Source: Amaranthus tricolor
Taxonomy: Eukaryota > Streptophyta > Magnoliopsida > Caryophyllales > Amaranthaceae
Length of the DNA stretch: 64,000 bases
Reading direction: 5' to 3'
NCBI RefSeq assembly: GCF_026212465.1
Contig: NC_080059.1
Coordinates: forward strand, 19,094,901-19,158,900
Part shown: in pieces, positions 41,136 to 53,399 of the stretch
Layout: each line of letters opens with the position of its first letter
Numbering within the stretch: position 1 is the stretch's first letter
The notes under the pieces: generated by a model
Told to the model about the DNA's origin: nothing
What the model saw: only the letters and a program-made list of their open reading frames with translations
Databases searched by the model: none
Translations under genes and position numbers: made by a program

Positions 41136-41495
41136 ATATTAAAAAAAAAAGTAAAATTTTTCACACCTATTCTACGTGGATAGTAATGTGGGAAATAATT
41201 TCCCATTTCAAGCAAAGTGGGAATTAATTGTTTAATTTGCAATATTCTAGGAATAGTCTCAATTTCTGATCTGACCCATTTCACTTCATAATTCATAGGA
41301 GTATATATTACTCCAGTCCATATCTAGCCCTAAATCTTTTTGACTTCATATGCTACCCCATTTCAATCGGCACTAGTCCTTCTCTTCTTCCTCACTCTCG
41401 CCGCCTGCTCCACCGCAGAGGTGCTCACTCAGCCTCAGCCTGTCAGCCCTCAACACTTTCTCACACGTGGCGTCAGTCTCATCGTCTTCATTTCA

Positions 41496-41870
41496 CAGCT
41501 TCTTCATTTCTGTGGTTTGTTCTTCATATTTAGAATTTATAGTTTTTGTACTTGTTTTCATTCTCAATTTGTAGTTTCTTCTTGATTTTAGATTTTAGTT
41601 TGTACTTGTTTTTCATTCTCAATTTCATTTCTCAATTTTTGATTCTATTTAGATTGTAGGATTTGTAGTTTACTTGTTTTCATTCTCAATTTCGCAGCTT
41701 CTCCATTTCTGTGGTTTGTTCATCATATTTGGAATTTGTAGTTTGTGCTTGTTTTTATTCTCAATTTGTAGTTTGTACTTGATTTTAGATTTTAGTTGTA
41801 CTTGTTTTTCATTCTAAATATCATTTCCCAATTTTTGATTCTATTTAGATTCTATGGTTGTACTTTTTTT
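41496..41870. repeat. ~199-bp tandem duplication inside the hAT-like element
   Basis: cagcttcttcatttctgtgg at 41496 recurs as cagcttctccatttctgtgg at 41695. Both are followed by matching ttcatatttagaattt / tcatatttggaattt and cattctcaattt phrases. It has two diverged copies, and poly-T richness gives a secondary internal periodicity. Confidence 0.8.
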
Positions 41871-43099
41871 AGACCCGTTAAGGACATTAAGGACCTTAGA
41901 CCCATCATATCCGGAGGGTCTGGGTCTGAATCTGGAAATTTTAGACCCTTAGCATCCGGATCCGGGTCTGGATCTATACAAAAGTAAAGGGTGCGGGTCC
42001 GGTTCTGGCTGGACCCGCTCTAGACCCGCCCCATGACCATTCCTAGTCCTGACCCACCGTATTGTTGCTAATACTTATTGTGTTGGTCTTATCTTTTTGT
42101 AGAATGATGTTTCTATAACTACTACAGCATCAGAAAACTTGCAAAAAGGTCAGTGAGCTTATGTGTGTTTTAAAGCCATTTTATGTCTACACGATCTCTG
42201 TCCTTGTCTGTGTATGTATATGTGTGTTCTGAAGCCACGTCATGTCATATTCAGGAATTGACACAACAAATATCTTTTGAGTGGAAGCCAAAGAAATCAT
42301 GTGTCGAGAATGAGTGAAAATTCACTTCCCAAAGTTACCTCTATTGATTTAAACATACAAAGGCAGTACTATGTCATGCAAGGTTTCCAAGGCTCTCTGG
42401 GGTGCGTTGAAGCAGTATAAGGAAAGAGTCAAGGTAGACGGTTTTGACTTGTTTATTTCTACTCTTCTAACACCTCATTGAGTGCATTCGTGTAGTTTCT
42501 TGTGAGCTTTCATGTATATCTAATGCTAATCAATTAAAATCCCGGACTATATTGAAAACAGGTAATGCAATTAGATATTGATATACTGACGGAGAATCTT
42601 AGATATGGACGTGCTCAACATCTGGCAATGAAAGAGGAACTACTTTATCTGAAGTCTCAAGGTTCATATCATAAACAAGTTCTTGGTGTTGTTAGCTGTT
42701 CTTCTGGAGGGCCAAATTCGGAGGAAGTATGTGTTGGCAATCCTGATTTGGAGGAGGAAAGTAGATCTGCCTCCATGGATGAGGAATTTCCGAAACCTCA
42801 GGGGACTGGACCTGCTGATGTTTCAAAGATTTGTACAATCATTGTTGATTCTGGTTGCTCTATGGAAGGCTCAAATTCTGAGGATGTGAGTCCTGATTTG
42901 AAGGGGAGAAATCAATCTGCATCCTTGAAAGATGAATGTCCGGAGCTTCAGGGCAGTGAACCTCTTGGTGATTCGAAGGTTTGTACTTAGTACATTCATC
43001 TTTAATTCTGGTTGTTGATGTTTCCTATTCATCTTTATATAGTGAAGCTCTTGTATGAAACAAAACTATTTGTTCTTGGAATGTAGAAAATAAAGCAAC

Positions 43100-43205
43100 A
43101 GTTGAATTTAGGTTGAGGAGGTTTGGGGGAGTCGGATGTGCGCAACCTTACCCTTGTTAGTAATATAACTAACATAAATGTTGTTTCGGGTTGACCCTTG
43201 GTAGA
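43100..43205 (+). mobile_element. SINE-like fragment
   Basis: gaggtttgggggagtcggat, then gtgcgcaaccttacccttg and gttgtttcgggttgaccctt resemble the body of short plant retroposons. It lies in a KIN-6 intron just before the exon at 43303. Family not determined. Confidence 0.35.
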
Positions 43206-44237
43206 CGTCATGTGAAATTTCACATATATATGAAGAGCACGTGATTTGATGGGCCATTTAGCAACCTCAGTGTTTATTCAGCAATGATTTTTTCGTGTCT
43301 AGGTCCATGTCGGAGCTGTAACATCTGTGTCTAAGTGGGGGCTTGCTGTTGATGAGAGTATTGACTCTGATGCAATCATGACAAGGTGCTCTGACGACAC
43401 TAGCTTGGCTTCAACTGATGTTAAAATGTCTTTTCCAGAAAGTTTTCAGGTATGTTTCTTCAGAGGTTGATGTAACCCATGACTGTCTTTCTATGTTACA
43501 CCTACTTCATTAGTTTGATCAGCTGCATTCAAATAACTTGGGGTTCTATACATTGCTTAGGCACTGCAGTCATCGGTGGAATGCCGAATTTCACATGACA
43601 TAAGGGAATATGATGGCCATGAGAAAGATCAAATGAAGGAATGTGATAAAGAATTAAAAGGTGTAGTAATTTGTTCAACTCATCAATATTATGCGGACTA
43701 TGTTTTTTAATTCCTTTTTTATTGTACCATTCCCCTTTCAGCATGTTTTAATATATGTTCACCATTTCTTTTCATGGTTACTTTTTTTGGATGCTGTGGA
43801 TAACTTAACACGTATTCACGATTTGAAATAATCTTGAGGACCACAACCTGTCTCCTTTAGTCACATTTTGTTTCACTTGCATATTTCCTTATCATTCCTC
43901 ATTTTATGTGACCAACCAAATGGTTCTATTAATAAAGGAGGATGTAAAGGCTTTAGTTTTTGAATGTGATGTGGCTGTTGTATACACAAAAAGTAAACAG
44001 TCATTTGTATTCTGAAGGCTTGAGTTTATGTCATAGGGTTCACAGCTCCAATCTCTCATATGCCTTCAGTTCTGTTGTGTGATAAGCTACTTTCTTCTGA
44101 TCTAGTTGGGAAGTTTATACATGTGTCTAATTTCCTAAGCTCTTAAAAATTGATGATGCTTATGGTTGAGTGGTTTTTGTTTGACTTTATTCCATTGGTA
44201 AATTTAAGGCTTCCAAATTCTTTATATGAATAATGAT

Positions 44238-45193
44238 TAGAGCTGTTCAAAAGTGACCCGACTCGAAAATCCAAACCGAAAGTAAACCGACCCGAAAATG
44301 CGTTCTTTTTTTTTTTTTTGGTTTATCGAGCCGACAGTACCCGAACCGGTTGACAACCAAAAATGGAAAAGCTGAACACGAGCTGTAACCGACACATAAC
44401 CGTTAACCGAGATTATCCGAACCTAATAATGACCGACCCGAGTCATATCAGACCTGAATCATGCTCGAAACCGAATTCTATCCGGCTAAAACCGACTTAA
44501 CCCGAACGAATTTTAGATCAAACTGCTGTAAACCTGAACCAATTTTTAATATAGAAGTATGATAGACTCATATTCAATCATCTTATTTGTTAATCTAATA
44601 AAGTGTTAGATATTTTAATAAATTAAATTTTATAAATACATGGTTTCCTATATTTAGAGTTAATAGTTAATGGTCAATGTTTATTTAACTACTTTTAATC
44701 AAATTAGATAAATATTGATAAAACTTTATAATTTTAATTTCCGGTCAAACAAGTAAAAGTAACAAAGTAATAATGATTACTAATTGATTTGCATTTTAAC
44801 TATTTTGCTTTAAATAAAAGGAATCTTGTCATCAATTAAAAATTGACTAATAACTTAACTTGATATTGATTCGATCGATAGTAATTAGTAATACATAGCT
44901 GAATTTTGCTTTTAAAAAAAAACTTGAAATCTATCTGTACCGGACAAAACCGAACAAATTAGTAATCGATGACAACCCGAGACCGATTGACACTCGACAC
45001 GAACTTCAACCGACACCGAACTGATGCTAACCCGATAGCTTGAATAACCGATCTCCAACCGATTCGTGACTAACCAAGTCGACCCGAGTGTGACCCGTTG
45101 TAACACACAGCCGAAAAATAACTGATTCGAAATGCAACTGAACCGAATGACACCCGTCCGAAACCGACCCCTTCACCCGAATGAACACCTCTA
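44238..45193. mobile_element. Non-autonomous hAT-like element, 956 bp, with perfect 8-bp target duplication
   Basis: Left terminus tagagctgttcaaaagtgac; the right terminus ends gaacacctcta, i.e. TAGAGGTGTTC on the other strand. It is flanked by perfect 8-bp repeats ataatgat (44230-44237 and 45194-45201). Both subterminal regions are dense in ccgacccga/accgac motifs; the centre (about 44530-44930) is AT-rich. No transposase. It lies in the KIN-6 intron between the exons at 43660 and 45878. Confidence 0.88.
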
Positions 45194-45733
45194 ATAATGA
45201 TGTATAGACCTCCAATCTTGGTTAGTTGAATATTTTTTTCTGCAAATGAATCATTGTGATAAAATTTGTTTGCTAACTTTTCAGATTTATGCTTTCCTTG
45301 TTCTAATGTTAGGTGCAATTTTTTACTTATTTTGCGATAGAAAAAGGTTTCATTTCCCAATTTTTTTTTCCTTGTTTGTTGATAGTTCTTGATTGGAGTT
45401 GCAATGTGATTCTAAATTGACTTGGTTCGTTATACCTTTAGACGGGGCCTTTGTATTCCTGCATTTGTCAATTTCGTGTATATGGCCTGTTTGTGCAAGT
45501 CCTTCCCATCTCACATTGGCAAAAAATAGGAAAGAAACAGATGGTATAGCATGTTGGTTTGAACTAATCTATAGCTAGTCACGCCTTATAAATTTTTACC
45601 TGATTAAAAAGAAGTAAATCCAACAAAACAGAATGCGCAGACTATTCTACTCAGAAAAAATCTGTAGCTACTCATAATTCACTAGTTACAAGCATCTTTT
45701 GTTGTGTGGTCCTTGCTTGTTCCCCTGAATTAG

Positions 45734-45803
45734 CAGAATGATATTCTATATTGAATCTTTGTTGTTGGCAGAATGATATTCTATATTGAATCTTTGTTGT
45801 TGG
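45734..45803. repeat. 35-bp perfect tandem duplication
   Basis: cagaatgatattctatattg at 45734 is repeated at 45769 together with the following aatctttgttgttgg. The copies are identical, so this is a recent slippage or duplication in an intron. Confidence 0.92.
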
Positions 45804-46751
45804 CAAATGGATATTGTATTCATGTATTCACTTCATTCTGATGGTTATTGGTTGCGTACTCTGGTCTTGAATAATAGGTCCATTGTCTTCAGATGCTTTT
45901 GACGGTTTCCCTAGGCCACATGGCATAGATCTGATGGATCAGAGCGAAAGTTTGGGTTGTGACGTACAAAACAAGATGGATAAAGTAAAAATTGTTTGTT
46001 TTGTCTATTTGTGCATTCTTTGTAAAATGTCATGTTTCAAATTTTTTATCGTTATTTCTAGGAAAATGTTGTGCACGGTCCAGGAAGCAATTTGGACTCT
46101 GAGCTGGAAACCAAAGAAACCTTTTACTCTGTAGCTTCAAAAGCTATTTCATATCATGACATGGTTAAGGTAAACAAAATGCTTATAAAACATACTTGTA
46201 GATTCAATATTCCATGAGTCCTTCCTCATCTTCTTCTATAGGAACATGGTGCAATCGGTCCAAGGAGCAGTTTGAACATAGAGTTGGAAAAGAAGGAAGC
46301 TTCTCACTCTAAACCTATGAAAGCTGAGCGGCCCAAAAGGTAGACATTATGGGATATTTTGACATAAAATAGATTTGATATTCTTTCTTCCTTCCTAACT
46401 CATTTACTTTTTTTCATGGTGCCTTTGTGGTGCTAAATTGTGGTCATCAGGCGACTTATGCCAGCTTCATCATTATTGTTGAGGGATGCTAGGAACCTTG
46501 ATGTGACAGACGACAATTTGAAGTTACAGGTAACCTTCTTTTGCCTGTTAAAGTTGGAATTCTTGGAAGATGCGAAAACTCAAGGATTTGACCCTTTGTT
46601 TTCTTCTTTCCCCTTGTTAACCCAATATTTTCCTTTATTTGGATGGGACAAGAAATTTATAATTCTTTGGTTTTACACTATAATGGACTACAAAAATGAC
46701 TCATTATGTCTTGTGCACTTTTTATTTATGTGAAGCTGCACAAGATGTTTA

Positions 46752-47023
46752 CTCCCTCCTATTCATCTTAGGAGTCCCATTTGACTTTTCACGGATTTTA
46801 AGGAGAGTTAAAAGTGGGACCCTAAGGGTAAGAAAGAGAGTGGTATTATGGGTTTTTAATGTAAGGAAGGAAAATTAGTATGGGTAATGAAGGGTATAAT
46901 TGAAAATAGGATAAAGCTACTAAGGGCATAAAAGTCAAAAACCCATTCCAAAAATAGAAATGGGACAATTAAGGTGACTTGACCATAAAAGGAAATGGGA
47001 CACATAAGCTGAATAGGAGGGAG
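46752..47023. mobile_element. Stowaway (Tc1/mariner-type) MITE, 272 bp, TA target duplication
   Basis: Begins ctccctcctattc and ends gaataggagggag, exact inverse of the start for 13 bp, flanked by TA on both sides (46750-46751 and 47024-47025). This is the hallmark Stowaway terminus. It lies in the last KIN-6 intron. Confidence 0.93.
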
Positions 47024-47074
47024 TATTACCAATTATCACTATAACCTTTTTGTTAGTTTTATCACTAAGAAGGG

Positions 47075-47160
47075 AATGCTGCGTACATTCGATCTCCAAA
47101 CCCCATCTTAGGTAGGAGCCACGTAAAGGCATTGGTGTAATTGAATGTTGTTGTTAACAC
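47075..47160 (+). mobile_element. SINE-like 3' end (Au type)
   Basis: atgctgcgtacattcgatct, then aaaccccatcttaggtagga, gccacgtaaaggcattgg and a ttgttgtt tail match the 3' half of Au-type plant SINEs. The promoter-bearing 5' half is not obvious. It lies in the last KIN-6 intron. Confidence 0.55.
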
Positions 47161-47843
47161 AGTATGAAATTATCTGAAGGATGAGAAAGTAGATGCCTTT
47201 TCTGGTTCATCTTATCTCTTGTAAATAATACTTCTATTTTTTTTCTGGAAATTTATGTTGCTTTGTCTCAGCTTAATGGTAGTGTGGATGTTTTGATGAG
47301 CTTAAAAACTATAATTCCATCATAGTCAACAGAGAAAATGTTGAAAAGACAATAGAGACGTTACTAAATATTTGGTTGGACATGTCCTTCCAAATCTCTC
47401 TAACAATATAAGGTATCATTTATTGAAATGTGAACGAATATATGTTTCTCTAAATCTTTCCTTCTTTTTCCCCTTTCTAAATCTAAAATATGTTACGATA
47501 GTCTCATTTTAAATTTCTTCGTCCAACTCCATACTTACCACCAGTACCTAATGAACAAGCTGTTTTGCGATAATCAAGATTTTGACATGCTTTAGTCACC
47601 TTAAAATGATTAGCAGTCTGAAGATACTGAAGGTTTTCACTGCTCTTGAAATTTTATGGTACTACCTGTTGTAGTTACACCTGTGCCTGCAGTATTTGAG
47701 ATGCCTGTAGTATTTCTGAATTTTCCCAACAGTGGTGTGTGTTCATTTCAGCTTGTTGGTCTTACACCATATTATATGCTTTTATTTGTGTGCAGGCAAG
47801 TAGAGGTGGACGGAAGGCGGTTGAAGATGAATATAAAAGAAGC

Positions 47844-47995
47844 AAGGGTAATGCTTCTCTTTTACGACTGCTAAAGAACCATCTTCCTCGATAGCCATGG
47901 CTCTGTGTTGAACCTTATTGTAGGGCAAGGGCAAATGCTTCTCTTTTGCGACCGCTCACGAACTATCTTCTTTGATAGCCATAGCTCAATCTCGT
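47844..47995 (+). repeat. Tandem duplication of the last KIN-6 exon end
   Basis: aatgcttctcttttacgact (47850) with its stop codon and the following tagccatggctc is repeated about 82-83 bp later as aatgcttctcttttgcgacc and tagccatagctc (ending about 47988). The second copy lies in the 3' untranslated region and has its own in-register TAG. The copies differ at several positions, so the duplication is not recent. Confidence 0.85.
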
Positions 47996-50008
47996 AGGCT
48001 TACATTGTAAGGCGAGTTTGTAAAAATGGGAGTCTCCTTACTTGTGCTCCATCGATTTTAGTTCACTACTCAACAGTCCACGATATATTACATTATTTGT
48101 AGGCTATATGATCTATACCCCTATCTAACCTAATTATGTGCTTGTATAGACTTGTAAATTTATCTTCACATTGATGCCTAATGCAAGAATCGTTGGCATT
48201 AACCATGGTACTATTGTACTGCGTAGGCGCTTACCTATGTTTTTGTGTGTTTCTTTGGAGCATAAATATTTGATTATTTAACATATTGTACAACTCTGTT
48301 TAAAGAATATTACTATATCCCTAAATAGGGTAGTTTATTTAATTAATTGTTAGTTTTAAAGGCCAACTATTATAATTTATTTCTTGGTTAAAAGGTTGTT
48401 GGGATGTTGTAATTTTATAAATAAATAATGAAAAATATATAAATTATTTCAAATATTCAACTTTTATTCATTCAATTAATGGCGTGTTGTCTATCAATAA
48501 AAAGAAGAAAAAGGTAGTGTAGTAGATAATACTTTGTGAAGTACTTCATTTTGAATTTGTTATATTTATATGTATAAAGCTCTATTTAATTTGCAAAATG
48601 TAGTAAAATCAAAATGATATAAAAGTAAATGTTTTCTATATTGGAACATGTTTTCTATATTGGAAAAGGCTTTAAGTTTTTTTAAGAAATATTGTAAATG
48701 TGATTTACATTTTTTATATGTGAAATTACTTTTTAGTATATTAACTTAGTGTTGTTATTAGTCTTTTCATGATTCGATTCTAGGATTAAAAATACACTAA
48801 TGTATTTCTACTTAGTGTTCTCAAACTCGTCAAAACGATTTGGGGAGTTTGTATGATTTCTCGAAGCTTTCTCTGAGATTTAGGGTTCCAATTTCGAGTG
48901 AGCATTTTACTTAAATATTATCCTATGATTTTGCTTCGTATTATTTTATTTGCTTTGTATGATTTTTGTCGTTTTTGATTGTTTATTTTAAATTTCTCGA
49001 AGCTTAAGGGATATAAGAAAATTTCTAGTTTTTGTATTGGATTAGTTTCTAAACCCTAATAAACAAGCAATTTATGTGAAATTTGAATTCTAATGTTTTT
49101 ACACAAATTATTATACCATATGATATGATATGATATATATTTCTATTTGAATAATTATTTTTTTGCTTTGTATGATTCATCGGTTATTTTTTTTAAGTTT
49201 CCCTTGCGTATGGTTCTATAAATTTTACAACTAGTTTTTTGAATTTGCCATAGTATAAAGGGGATAAGGAAATGTTTTGTTCTTATATTGGATTAGGTTC
49301 AAATACCGCAATTGATCAAGCAATATATATATTGCCTCTAATAGCATAAAGGACATAAGAAATTGTCTCGTTATTATATAAAATAAGATTTTAGAACCCT
49401 AATCAATCAAGAAAATATCTGCTGTGTTTGAATTTTAGGGTTTTTACCGAGTAAGTACTGAAGCTTGATTGGTATTTAGGTGTCACATTTTGCACACATT
49501 GATTGCATTTGGTGTTGTTTGTAGACCTTATGTTGTATCATCTAATTTGAATATGGAATTTTTGGTTACTTTTGTACCGGGCAGTCATAATGCAAAAAGA
49601 AAGTTTTTGTCATGATTATGAAACAGATTTCGCATTCGATACAAATGGTTTTGTGGTTTCCTCGGCCTATATTCTGGTCAATGTAAGCATATAATATGAT
49701 AGTGTTGGGATATGTGATACGACCTTATTTTTTCACTAAGGGGGCAGTTGTTCAGTTGATACATTGATATGTTTTAATGATTGCATTTTACCTTTGTTTT
49801 CATAGCAAGGTAACAAAATTCTTCTAACAAATATTCTTTGTATATTTGTATGACATTTAACATTAATTTCTGAAAATAAACCATTTAAATATGCTATTCT
49901 AAATTTTTAACTATTAATTAATGTAGGAGACAACTTATTTAAGTGTTGTAGAGTACCAATGCACATTTATGATTATATTTTGACATGACTCTTCACCTCT
50001 TCACACAT
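47996..50008. other. Intergenic region after KIN-6, with a degenerate triple repeat
   Basis: AT-rich, with no supported gene. It contains three related stretches beginning aagggatataagaaaa (49004), aaggggataaggaaatg (49257) and aaaggacataagaaattg (49346). Each is followed by a variant of tattggattagtttctaaac and caatc/taatcaa-caag, suggesting an old local duplication. A short tgatatgatatgatatat run is at about 49121. Confidence 0.6.
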
Positions 50009-50265
50009 ATTTCCTCCGTTTCAAATTAGTTGTAATATTGATAAAAATGACACTATCCATTCATCACTTTTAATTTGTTATTAATTTTTAATTTATAAGT
50101 TAAAATAGAGTCAAGTGAAATCTTGTTTGATTCGTCTCATTGCTAAGATTATTAATATCAAATTTTTATAATTTTTTATTATTTATAATTAGAGATATTA
50201 AAGATTGAATTAGTGCATTAGAATGTGTGAAAAAACAAATGTTGCAAGTAAATTGGACAATTATT
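50009..50265. mobile_element. Stowaway-type MITE, right end damaged
   Basis: The left end is tcctccgtttcaaattagtt. The interior has tgataaaaatgacactatcc, and near the right side gtgcattagaatgtgtgaaa and aaatgttgcaagtaaattgg. This is the layout of a very common eudicot MITE. Its expected right terminus (…GGAGGGAGTA) is not preserved; another MITE begins there. Confidence 0.6.
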
Positions 50266-52219
50266 ACTCTATCTGTAGCAGGAGCGGCACTCTCGATACA
50301 TAATTAACATTAATAATTATACTTAAGATAAATAATGCGGAAGTGTAAAACGCCGAACTGCTAAAAAGCATTTAAATTAAAACTGTTCAAAACATAAGTA
50401 AAAAAAAAATCTTATAACTAAGAAAATATAAAATAAGGTTTGCTTAAATACGATAAAAAAAAACATAAGTACAATATAGTCATCAAAGTCATCAAGTAAA
50501 ATCAATGCAGCTAAGTTCTCGATAGAATAATTAAAGTTGCGGCCTGGATCGAAACCTGAGCTAAATTTTCCTGCAAAATACTGTCATCCATAATATGGAT
50601 GACAGCCGATTAAATCGGTCGGCGATAAAGCCGAGTACAATTTTCTCAACAAGCTTATGATGCGATAGTTAAATCATGCTTACAAAATAATCATCAAGCA
50701 CAATATAGGAGGTATTACTCATTATTGACCTTTACTAAGCCATTAAGTTACATTCTCAATACTTGCAGAAGTTCATTATTGCTACCAAATACTTGGTAAC
50801 CTTAATGCTTATTTAATCAAGTTCAATTAAGCCTCATAGCTTTACCATCATAGCACATCACAAGATTACAACAATAATGACAACTGATATATGTAAGGGT
50901 CTGGTTAGGTGAGGACCGTAGTCCTAAACCCTAACTGTGGTGGGAGTCGTCACTCCTCTCAATACTGTTATGCTCGAGACTTCACAGGATGGATTTTTCT
51001 CGGACCCCCTATCTGACACCGCATTTTACGTGCCGGCTAACACGAACACCGGGATTTTACATGCCGGTCCATGGTTCGAAGTTACCTTACTATCAGAGTC
51101 ATACAATCAATATCATGCAATATCAAACAAGACTGTAAACCGAAATAGTTTACATTCTTATAAGTCAAACTTCCACTAGTCAAAATTTTGACAATTCTAC
51201 CCTTTTAATAGAAACAAATTACTAATATCTAATAAATTAATATTAATTAAATAACAAATTTTCGTAGCTATACTAAGATTCCTGAGGCTAAACTAAGTCA
51301 TTATTATGTCATAAATAATCATAAAAGTCAAGAGTAATATTTCTAAGTACTTAATAACGTATTTTATCAAATAATCAGTAAAATAGTAAAACGGATCTAT
51401 CATAACTATAAAAAAACATAATCCGACAAGTTATTAAGGGTCCAAAATCTAAATGAAATTAGTTTTCGAGAAAAACAATGCTAAGCATTTTAACAAATTT
51501 GTTTGACTATTTTACCGATAAACCGATTAATAATTCTTTATAATTACTTGAGTCCAAAATAAAAAAAAAATTAATCAAAACACCAAGATGATATAAAATC
51601 ATTTTAAACACATAAGTTTATTTAACTAGTAAAATTCATATATATCTATATTTTCATATTAATTAAAATTTCCATATATATGACTTTTTTTTCGAGTGTC
51701 CCAAAACTATTATTATTTTGACAAAATATCACTAAATTGGATATGACTTTAATATTACCATGTAAAGTTTAAATGATTAAAATAAAATTATGTTGATTAT
51801 GCTTTTATATTATCAAGTAACCATAAATAAATATCACATAACGAGAGAGTTAAGAAAATGTGTATCATTTTCCTCCAAAGGTGGTGCTAAACTAAGTAAG
51901 AGAATAATAATAGGAAAATAAGAACTTAAAGAAATAAGCTTCAAAAGAGAAAGTCTTCAAAGCTCCAAGCTTCAAAAAAGTAGATCTTCAATTACCCAAA
52001 AGAAAATGATATTCAAGCTCCAAAAGATAATACTTGACTTTTCAAAAGTTGATAATTATTGGCTTAAAAAGTGATAAGATCAAGCTCTATTTTCATTTAA
52101 TTCTTCAACTAATAAAAAAGGTATAAAGTTAGTAAGATGTTAATGAAGTCAAGATATAAGAAAGAATGCTAGAAAGATTTGATGATGGGGGTGCAACTGA
52201 TCTCATGGCTAAGGAGGGG

Positions 52220-52227
52220 TATTTATA
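52220..52227 (-). promoter_or_regulatory. TATA box of the solo LTR promoter
   Basis: The minus strand reads TTATAAATACCCCTCCTTAG, a strong TATAAATA core followed by a C-rich start region, about 950 bp from the LTR 5' end. The position fits a U3 promoter. Confidence 0.6.
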
Positions 52228-52657
52228 ATGGGTTTTGAGCAACTTTTTAGTTCATAAGATTGTATGAAAAAGAAGGTTACCTTGTGTAAGTGATGAACAT
52301 TATGGAATGATGTAGAAAGGATTTTGGTTCATCAAATTTTTAATCTAGTTTATACTAGTGAAATGTTTTAGATTAATGGAAAGTATGACTAATGTTTGAT
52401 TATGAAAATATGATAGTTTACTTAGAAAATTTTGGTTAAAACTATACTTAAAGTTAATAAGAAAAATATAGTTAATTTTTAGGTATAAAATAATTAAATC
52501 AAAGTTATAAGGTTAAAATGATAAGTAGTAAAATTAGTTTAAGGAAGCGAAGTTGAAAAGTAACATTTTAATAAAACCGTAAATATAATATTAAAATTTT
52601 ACTTTTCGTAGTATAAAATAATAAAATAATATTTTAGTGCTTATAAAGAAATTTAAG

Positions 52658-53031
<374 letters not shown>

Positions 53032-53181
53032 GTTTAATATTTAGAAGAAATTACAAAATCGGAATAAGGTTTTGGAATTAAAGGGATTTGAATTAGATAA
53101 CCAAAGAATTAGGAATTCGAAAAAAAAAAATTCGAAATAATTAATCGGAAAATTAAGATTAAGAAATTTGAGCCTGTTACA

Positions 53182-53399
53182 CTATCCCTCCTGTTGAATT
53201 TGTATAATTTTTTATTTTCGTCCGTCTCACTTAATTTCCATCATTTCTATTTTTAAACAATAATCTACTATTTTCTTTTGATCTCATCAATATATTTTAA
53301 CTCACTTTTAATTTTATTCACACAATTCATTATTTTTTTTATTTATTATCAAGTGTCTTGAAAATACACCTATTCCTCAATGTAAGTTAAAGAGGATAG
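53182..53399. mobile_element. Stowaway-type MITE split by the solo LTR
   Basis: The left end ctatccctcctgttgaattt and the right end aagttaaagaggatag (followed by ta) are imperfect inverted repeats. The LTR target duplication ctatc is the first five bases of this MITE terminus. Before the LTR landed, the MITE end was therefore continuous with 50266-50273. Confidence 0.5.

Larger units (their letters stand above)
38814..41260. mobile_element. MULE (Mutator-like element) with 9-bp target duplication, nested in the hAT-like element
   Basis: Flanked by perfect 9-bp repeats aatttctga at 38805-38813 and 41261-41269, the length expected for MULEs. Terminal inverted repeats begin gaatcttttccca on the left and gagactattccta on the right (reverse strand). 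They become very similar at attcccactttgc (about 38850 and 41213-41226) and continue through the wgtgggaaa...ttccca and ccacgtgg/ccacgta stretch to about 38905. Subterminal palindromic repeats follow on each side. The cargo is part of a plant mobile domain gene; no MuDR transposase is present, so it is non-autonomous. Confidence 0.82.
38568..42046. mobile_element. Non-autonomous hAT-like element (~3.5 kb) containing a nested MULE
   Basis: The left end agggatgatcatgagtctag and the right end ccatgaccattcctag are inverted matches (AGGGATGATCATG versus CTAGGAATGGTCATG). They are flanked by 8-bp near-identical direct repeats, tcttgacc (38560-38567) and tcctgacc (42047-42054), one mismatch. Both subterminal regions are crowded with gaccc/gggtc motifs (38600-38795 and 41870-42035). 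No hAT transposase is visible. A MULE interrupts it at 38814-41260, leaving about 1.0 kb of hAT sequence. It lies in a KIN-6 intron. Confidence 0.72.
33621..47894 (+). pseudogene. Kinesin-like protein KIN-6 family gene, motor domain broken and partly lost
   Basis: Exon 1 (33621-33975) gives TITIRRNPPRRARPTP and LNVFLRVRPIV, with a TGA at 33648 and a TAA at 33891; a shifted frame then reads VNDSHSITISPP. Exon 2 (34078-34265) has the P-loop GPSGSGKTH. The next recognisable motor exon (36939-37021) gives EDYFDTCFLLKHASPYMKIK, followed by 37104-37212 (PRRKRRIDINGN). Exons encoding the microtubule-binding and switch regions are absent from the 2.7 kb between. Downstream exons follow: 42103-42148; one ending 42433 (ALWGALKQYKERVK); 42562-42978 (helical, then acidic repeats); 43303-43449; 43561-43660; 45878-45984; 46062-46169; 46242-46339; 46451-46529 (RLMPASSLLLRD); and 47796-47894 (LLRLLKNHLPR, stop). 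All have GT/AG borders. KIN-6 proteins are plant microtubule motors. Without a complete motor this copy cannot walk; it is a pseudogene or a degenerate gene. Confidence 0.8.

Noticed and set aside
41340..41585. 81-codon frame that looks like a small secreted protein
   Set aside because: Starts at TTG inside the hAT-like element and runs into its repeated T-rich segment; hydrophobicity comes from composition.
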